Below, one piece after another: positions 29,011 through 33,620 of a stretch of DNA of 33,620 nt. A program made the position numbers and the translations under genes. The stretch is from IMG/VR virus record IMGVR_UViG_3300044715_000425, positions 1-33,620 of that record; one strand, written 5' to 3'. This DNA is from a virus. Within the stretch, counting starts at the first letter, position 1. Each line of letters begins with the position of its first letter. The notes below the pieces were generated by a model that saw only the letters and a list, made by a program, of their open reading frames with translations, was not told where the DNA came from and did not search any database.

Positions 29011-29357
29011 ATCAACACCAGCATTCCGGAGTCATGTTCAGACAACAGTTGCACTGACCGCTTCGTCGGTGTTTCTCCGACTCGCACGGCCAGCTTAATC
29101 ATATCGCCACCGGTGTTTAGTTCTTCGCTGCTGATTCCCGTAGTGGAATTGTTCGCGACTCTAACCTCGAACTCTGGCACGATCTGCTCATCCGGGCCAA
29201 ACGTTGCCACCTGATTGCGAATCACGACGGCCTTGATGGTTCTAGGCGTCGCTGGCGTCCCGAACCGATGCGGGTGGTACGTGACTGTTTCAGCGAAATG
29301 ATCGCTGTTGAGAAACACACCCACCGCATCGGTTACGATCCGTTCAGCAAGGCTCAT
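29001..29357 (-). CDS. Head-tail connector-like protein
   Basis: 118 residues from ATG 29357 (ATGA overlap). VTYHPHRFGTPATPRTIKAV and EFEVRVANNSTTGISSEELN then GDMIKLAVRVG resemble small gpFII/stopper-type connectors that close the head after packaging. Assignment rests on position and beta-rich composition. Confidence 0.6.
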   Translation of the reverse strand: MSLAERIVTDAVGVFLNSDHFAETVTYHPHRFGTPATPRTIKAVVIRNQVATFGPDEQIVPEFEVRVANNSTTGISSEELNTGGDMIKLAVRVGETPTKRSVQLLSEHDSGMLVLICR

Positions 29358-30019
29358 GTTCGTTTCGCAAGAATCTTGACGTAATCGATTGTGCAAACAT
29401 CTGCGTTTGTGTTCGCCGCTTTCTGCAACTGAATGATCGGCTGCAGTCCGGACGAATACGCCGACATATCAAACGTGGTAGACGCTGCAACACGAACCCC
29501 GTCGATGTAAAACCGGACGTTTGACTTGCCGCCCGTGAAGTCGATCACGAACCGCTTGTACGTCGTTCCGAGTGTCACACCGCTGGAAATGTCATTCTTG
29601 TCAGTCGTGCCGTCGTCGCTTTCGCAATAGACGACAGTTGTGCTGTTGGCTCCTTCCATGCGAAACCAAGCATGTTCTGCCACGCTGTCAGCCGTATCGT
29701 TACGGGCTGACGACACACCGAACACAAGAATAGATCCGCTTGTGAATGTGGCTGCACCCAGCTTGACTCGCATCTCGACACGCTGAATATCGTCGATGTC
29801 GAACGTCAACGCGTCGTTGTGATGCAAACCAAGAATCTGTGCCTGGCTGTCCGCCGTTAATGTCAGAATCGCGGCACCCGCACTTCGCACGTGCGTCGGT
29901 GGTGCGGCCCCTGTAACATCAGTCAGCCACGGCGTGCCAATGTTCGCCGACGTTGGAAACGTTACCGTCGTGCCTTCGAAGTCGTCGACATATTCCTGAA
30001 AGTCCTGAAGACCTGCCAT
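29354..30019 (-). CDS. Concanavalin A/LamG-like virion protein
   Basis: 221 residues from ATG 30019 with AAAGGTG upstream. Beta-rich lectin-like sequence: VEMRVKLGAATFTSGSILVF, FRMEGANSTTVVYCESDDGT, RFVIDFTGGKSNVRFYIDGV, IIQLQKAANTNADVCTIDYV. The RFYIDGV and I-x-L-Q-K-x-x-N endings are typical of laminin-G/ConA-like folds. Between the capsid and connector genes it is best placed as a capsid decoration or surface-binding protein. Confidence 0.65.
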   Translation of the reverse strand: MAGLQDFQEYVDDFEGTTVTFPTSANIGTPWLTDVTGAAPPTHVRSAGAAILTLTADSQAQILGLHHNDALTFDIDDIQRVEMRVKLGAATFTSGSILVFGVSSARNDTADSVAEHAWFRMEGANSTTVVYCESDDGTTDKNDISSGVTLGTTYKRFVIDFTGGKSNVRFYIDGVRVAASTTFDMSAYSSGLQPIIQLQKAANTNADVCTIDYVKILAKRT

Positions 30020-30072
30020 TTCAATCACCTTTCAAAACGGGTCATCGCATTCCGCTACCGTTGGGAGTGCTT

Positions 30073-30102
30073 CAAAGAACGGCGGACCACGCGGCCCGCC
30101 GT
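30073..30102 (-). terminator. Partial terminator after capsid gene
   Basis: The minus strand reads ACGGCGG, ten bases, CCGCCGT followed by TCTTTG, a seven-pair GC stem with a short U-rich tail in the 92-bp gap after the capsid stop. It may reduce expression of downstream genes relative to the capsid. Confidence 0.5.
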
Positions 30103-30120
30103 GTTTCATCAGTCAGGCAA

Positions 30121-32313
30121 TTACGCCCCGTTGTGCTTGTACAGTCCGCGATAGTCGATGGCGGCCACGCCAAATGTCTGACGCACCTTGTACTTGTAAA
30201 CGTCCTTGTCGAAGTCCCACTCGTTTTCGAGCACCGGAGACTGTTCGCCTTCGAGGAACGTAATTTCGACCGTGTCAACTTGGCTGTTATTCGCAGCCAG
30301 GTACCAAGCCGTTGAGCTGTTAGCATCCAACAGTGGCTCGACAATAACTTTCAGTGGTCGATCACCGTTCGGCCCGTAGATGTTCTTGGTGTTGCTGTTG
30401 CCAGCCGCGGAACCGCCGACCGATGGATCTGCAATAGATCCCAGTAACTGCAGTGCCGTCGCAGAAATTGCCGCAGGAACGATCAAAAACGCTGGCTGAA
30501 TGTTTAGGATCACGTCCGACCGTAGGCCCTTCTTGGTCATCATGGAGATAAACGCAGTGTTCAGCGTTCCAACTGCCGGAGCACCGGCACCCGTCGCATA
30601 GTTTGCGTGACCCCCGGCAGTCGTCTGAGCTGTCGCGTTGAACAACAGGCCAGTATCAGCCATTGCGGCATTCGCTGTCAGAACGCCGTAGACGGCCTGA
30701 TTTTGCAAACGTCGGCACGCTGCTCCCTGCATTGCTGGAATGCGGCTGATAGCGTCAAGATCATCATTGACAACGGTTTCCCATGTCACTGTGAACATGT
30801 TGCCGTACTTGTTGATCTTGTACGTTTCCTTTGTGTCCGACATTCCCGCGTCTTTGTACTCCTGTCCTTCAGGGACCATTTCAGGAGTGCCCATTTCGCT
30901 AAATCGAATGCGGTTGATGTTTTTGAAGTCCGCAGTCGTTCCGGCATCTCGTGCCCACATGTTCCAGGTATATGGGGCTTCTTCGTATCCTGCCAGAAGC
31001 GTCTTGTTGGCCGCGTCAAGCAGAAGATTTGAAAAACTCCCAGTGGTGTGGTACGCATCACGCTGAATTCGGAATCGGTTCATTGATCCCGGATGTCCCA
31101 TTGCAACCAGTGCGATATCCTTGGCAGCCATGCGTCGAACGTCGCAGCCCATCTTTTCCGCGTACATTTCGGCAACGCGGCCCAACTTCATGCTGACGAA
31201 GTCCTGATGTCCTGCGGCTGGATTTGCCAGCGTCTGGTTCCGCATTCCGCTGGCTCGCAGAGTTCGCATGATCAGACCATCACGGGCCGCTGCAAACAGC
31301 TTGTCATCGGCTGATTCTGTGACGCTGACACGTTCGGTCGACTGACCGGCAGGTTTATTGGCCATTCGCTCCAAGATCCTTGTTCTTGCGGTGTTGAGGT
31401 CAACGCCGTCGTCACACAGACTGTCGGCAACTGATCGCTCGATTTTGTGAACAGTGCAAAGAGCCTGAATCTCCTTGCGTCGCTTTGCGTCAGCTCGCAA
31501 CGCGCGGCTGATAGCTTCCTCAACCTTCTTCTTGTCTTCTTCTGGATCAGTCGCACCGTCCATGTTCTCGACTTTCTTTTCCTCTGGTGGCGTCGTGTCG
31601 CCGTCCATGTTTTCCACCGGCTCTGGCGGTTCTGCTGTCGCAGACGTGCCAAGCTTGCCAACGACCCACGCCAAGATCTGGTTTGGGTCTGTCATGCCTT
31701 CTGGGAGCCCCATTGCTGCGAGCTGGCCCAATAGTGCCTCGTCCATTCTTTTCACCTTTCTTTCGAGGTCTGTGTAGGACCTGCGGACAGTTGAGTGCTC
31801 GTCTGCCCCAGTGGCACAGATCGAAGCGTTATGTGGCTGCCATCTCACATGGATGACCGCCGGACCATCGATCACCGCTCCGCGTTTTGTCGTGTAGCTT
31901 TGGCCATGCGGCACAAAGAGCGATTCCATTGGAACGGCTGTGATTGAAAAGTCTGTGATGTGTCCTTCATCCATTCGCGTTCGGATAACTTGCGATTCTG
32001 CATCGCTCGCAAATGACGGCACGCCGTGAAGCTCACCGTCGATGACTTGCATCTGGCGAATAGAACCAAAAATGTTTCTGACGCTTCTGTCGTCGTGCGA
32101 ATCTACAATTGGGATCTGCGATTGATTGGCGCGAAGCACAACGCCATCCATCAACAAAACTTCATTGATGACGTACCCGCGATCCTCGTCGTATCGCCTG
32201 ACCGGTGTTTCAGTGGCAATAACGACGTCGGAAACGCCTGACGAAATCCCTACTGACCGCATAACGACGGATGATGTTTTAAGCGGCTGCAGCTTGCGTT
32301 TTTTTGTAGTCAT
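30121..32313 (-). CDS. Prohead protease-major capsid protein fusion
   Basis: 730 residues in three parts. Residues about 30-170 are an S78-type prohead protease (IPIVDSHDDRSVRNIFG with His73; HITDFSITAVPMESL with Ser123). Residues about 180-330 are a charged scaffold-like linker with a repeated VENMDG block (about 232 and 248). Residues about 340-730 are the HK97/Mu gpT-like capsid subunit (TAGGHANYATGAGAPAVGTL, VLENEWDFDKDVYKYKVRQ). The protease should remove the scaffold during head maturation. ATG overlaps the portal stop (ATGA). Confidence 0.9.
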   Translation of the reverse strand: MTTKKRKLQPLKTSSVVMRSVGISSGVSDVVIATETPVRRYDEDRGYVINEVLLMDGVVLRANQSQIPIVDSHDDRSVRNIFGSIRQMQVIDGELHGVPSFASDAESQVIRTRMDEGHITDFSITAVPMESLFVPHGQSYTTKRGAVIDGPAVIHVRWQPHNASICATGADEHSTVRRSYTDLERKVKRMDEALLGQLAAMGLPEGMTDPNQILAWVVGKLGTSATAEPPEPVENMDGDTTPPEEKKVENMDGATDPEEDKKKVEEAISRALRADAKRRKEIQALCTVHKIERSVADSLCDDGVDLNTARTRILERMANKPAGQSTERVSVTESADDKLFAAARDGLIMRTLRASGMRNQTLANPAAGHQDFVSMKLGRVAEMYAEKMGCDVRRMAAKDIALVAMGHPGSMNRFRIQRDAYHTTGSFSNLLLDAANKTLLAGYEEAPYTWNMWARDAGTTADFKNINRIRFSEMGTPEMVPEGQEYKDAGMSDTKETYKINKYGNMFTVTWETVVNDDLDAISRIPAMQGAACRRLQNQAVYGVLTANAAMADTGLLFNATAQTTAGGHANYATGAGAPAVGTLNTAFISMMTKKGLRSDVILNIQPAFLIVPAAISATALQLLGSIADPSVGGSAAGNSNTKNIYGPNGDRPLKVIVEPLLDANSSTAWYLAANNSQVDTVEITFLEGEQSPVLENEWDFDKDVYKYKVRQTFGVAAIDYRGLYKHNGA

Positions 32314-33620
32314 TTTCTTGCTTTCATTGCTGCAAGCTTTTCTTTGTTAGCCTTGATTCGAGCCTGAACTTCCTCCAGTTTTTTTTGCGTGTCAGCCTTT
32401 TTTGCATCAATGTCAGCGAGTGCCGATTGCAAAGCGTTTATCTCAGGCGTGTCCGTTTTTGGTCCGGACTCTTCCAGCTTGTTCAATTTTTGTTTCAGGT
32501 CTGCAATGTCCTGCTGTGCCTTTTTTGCTCGTGCATCCATCGTGGCTTGCACTGCATCACCTTTCGGCTTGCTATCGCTGCCCGTCTCGCTATCCGGCTT
32601 AGCGATTGTTTTTCCCTTCGGGCCGGTCTTTACCGCTCCGCCATCCGTAATAAACAACGCAACCCCGTCATCGTTTGAAACCCATCGCCCGCCCTTGCTG
32701 GCTCGCTCAACAGTATTCTCTGTCTCCGGAACCTGATCCAAATCTGTGTCAACCGTTCCGTCTGACGCATCAGCCAAGAGCATTTGCGCCGTCGCTTCAG
32801 TGAGCCCGAGCGACTGCAGAAACACCTTTGACTTCGTTTCGCTGGCAGTGCCTGCAATGAACTCCGCCAGAATATCTTCAATGGCTTTGCGATTACGGCC
32901 CCATTGCAGCCGGGACATTTCAGACATCTCACCGGCGGGCTGTCCGGGCTGTGGCATTGCTGACGCTGCGGCCATTTGCTGCCCTTCGGCCTGCGTTGCG
33001 TCGACGTTAGCCATGTCGGCAGTCACCAGTCCGAGTTGCCGCTTCAGCTTTTCTTCCTTGGCTCGCTGGTAGAACACGTTTTTCCAGTGCTTACCACGCT
33101 GTCCAAGTTCGTCTTGGTAGGTGCTTTGGAACGAGTTCAACGCAGAATCTGACGCGGCCTGTTCGCTTTGTGGGTCTACCCATTCCCATGCGGGAGTCTG
33201 CCACTCGACCGCAGTCGCGGCACGACGGTCGGCAAGTATCTCGGACATCGACGGAAAGCCGTCGACGCCTGCAGTCGCAGCCTGATCACAGAATCGATCC
33301 CAGATCGGCTGGCACATGTGCTGTACGTCATAGCGTTGCCACCTACGGAAACGACGACGATCCTCGAGCATACTTGTGCGGCTGCTGCTGTAGCTCGTGC
33401 CGCTGTAGTTCCGGCTGACAACTTCGTACGACAAACCTGTGCCGACCGAAATGCCTCGCAGCATCAGATTGATCCACGGTTCCGACGCTGAGTTTGGACG
33501 CCCCGGATTGATTGATTCAACCGACTCGCCTGGCTGCAATCTGACAACCATCGCCGGTTCAAGATACTCAAACTGATTGCCGCGTTCGTCGCTGCTTTCG
33601 TCGTCGGTTGATGGCATCAG
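32310..33620 (-). CDS. Lambda-type portal protein, 5' end outside window
   Basis: At least 435 residues visible. GISVGTGLSYEVVSRNYSGT then SYSSSRTSMLEDRRRFRRWQ is the signature block of lambda-family portals, followed by the core to about 200. The N-terminal part lies beyond the window edge; no stop precedes the first visible Met. The last 110 residues are a long Lys/Glu/Ala coiled coil (DLKQKLNKLEESG, DAKKADTQKKLEEVQARIKA). The portal ring forms the DNA entry channel of the head. Confidence 0.88.
   Translation of the reverse strand: MMPSTDDESSDERGNQFEYLEPAMVVRLQPGESVESINPGRPNSASEPWINLMLRGISVGTGLSYEVVSRNYSGTSYSSSRTSMLEDRRRFRRWQRYDVQHMCQPIWDRFCDQAATAGVDGFPSMSEILADRRAATAVEWQTPAWEWVDPQSEQAASDSALNSFQSTYQDELGQRGKHWKNVFYQRAKEEKLKRQLGLVTADMANVDATQAEGQQMAAASAMPQPGQPAGEMSEMSRLQWGRNRKAIEDILAEFIAGTASETKSKVFLQSLGLTEATAQMLLADASDGTVDTDLDQVPETENTVERASKGGRWVSNDDGVALFITDGGAVKTGPKGKTIAKPDSETGSDSKPKGDAVQATMDARAKKAQQDIADLKQKLNKLEESGPKTDTPEINALQSALADIDAKKADTQKKLEEVQARIKANKEKLAAMKARK

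Noticed and set aside
1-33620. CRISPR array, rRNA, insertion sequence
   Set aside because: No regularly spaced exact repeats with unique spacers, no rRNA-like sequence, and no transposase or terminal inverted repeats were seen. The short intergenic elements differ in sequence and bound genes rather than spacers.

Overview
The window is one continuous piece of a tailed-phage genome (prophage or free phage). Every gene I can support lies on the minus strand, so the text is transcribed from high to low coordinates. The head and tail module looks like a siphovirus: lambda-type portal, protease-major capsid fusion, gpZ-like protein, tail tube protein, a G/GT-type frameshifted chaperone pair and a short tape measure with no sheath gene. 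The host is probably a Gram-negative bacterium. A planctomycete is a reasonable guess, based on the phage-borne csrA, the very cysteine-rich tail protein and the general protein style, but nothing here proves it.

Layout in transcription order. (1) 33620-18920, virion module: portal (cut by the window edge), capsid, connectors, tail tube, frameshifted chaperones, tape measure, four distal-tail or unknown proteins (one with about 37 cysteines), then a modification-like trio of glycosyltransferase-like protein, 2-oxoglutarate/Fe(II) oxygenase and SAM methyltransferase. (2) 18919-13661, early/regulatory block: two sigma70-like promoters, each with dyad or palindromic sites, an HNH protein, tiny genes including a ribbon-helix-helix protein, an HNH nuclease apparently joined to an upstream gene through an A9 slip site, a ParB-like/DUF4326 fusion, zinc-finger and winged-helix-like proteins, and csrA followed by a strong hairpin terminator. 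(3) 13614-8572, recombination, replication and integration: RecE-like exonuclease, RusA resolvase, HD phosphohydrolase, a replication initiator gene carrying iteron-like repeats, and a divergent tyrosine recombinase. (4) 8571-5073, an array of small unknown genes, a tRNA-like gene and a DNA methyltransferase. Most of these units end in a recurring element of about 29 bp, built on an 11-bp inverted repeat around a 7-nt centre that starts at the stop codon. (5) 5064-1, lysis and host-contact region: promoter, holin-like and spanin-like membrane proteins, a papain-fold peptidase, a lipoprotein-like protein, a membrane-anchored PAS protein, a tail fibre and the start of one more gene.

Most neighbouring genes overlap by ATGA, GTGA or TAATG, which indicates tight translational coupling. 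That spacing was used to choose many of the starts. The strongest candidate for something undescribed is the repeat-punctuated small-gene array downstream of the recombinase. Next are the palindrome-flanked early promoter, the A9-linked HNH gene, the phage PAS protein and the modification trio behind the Cys-rich tail protein.
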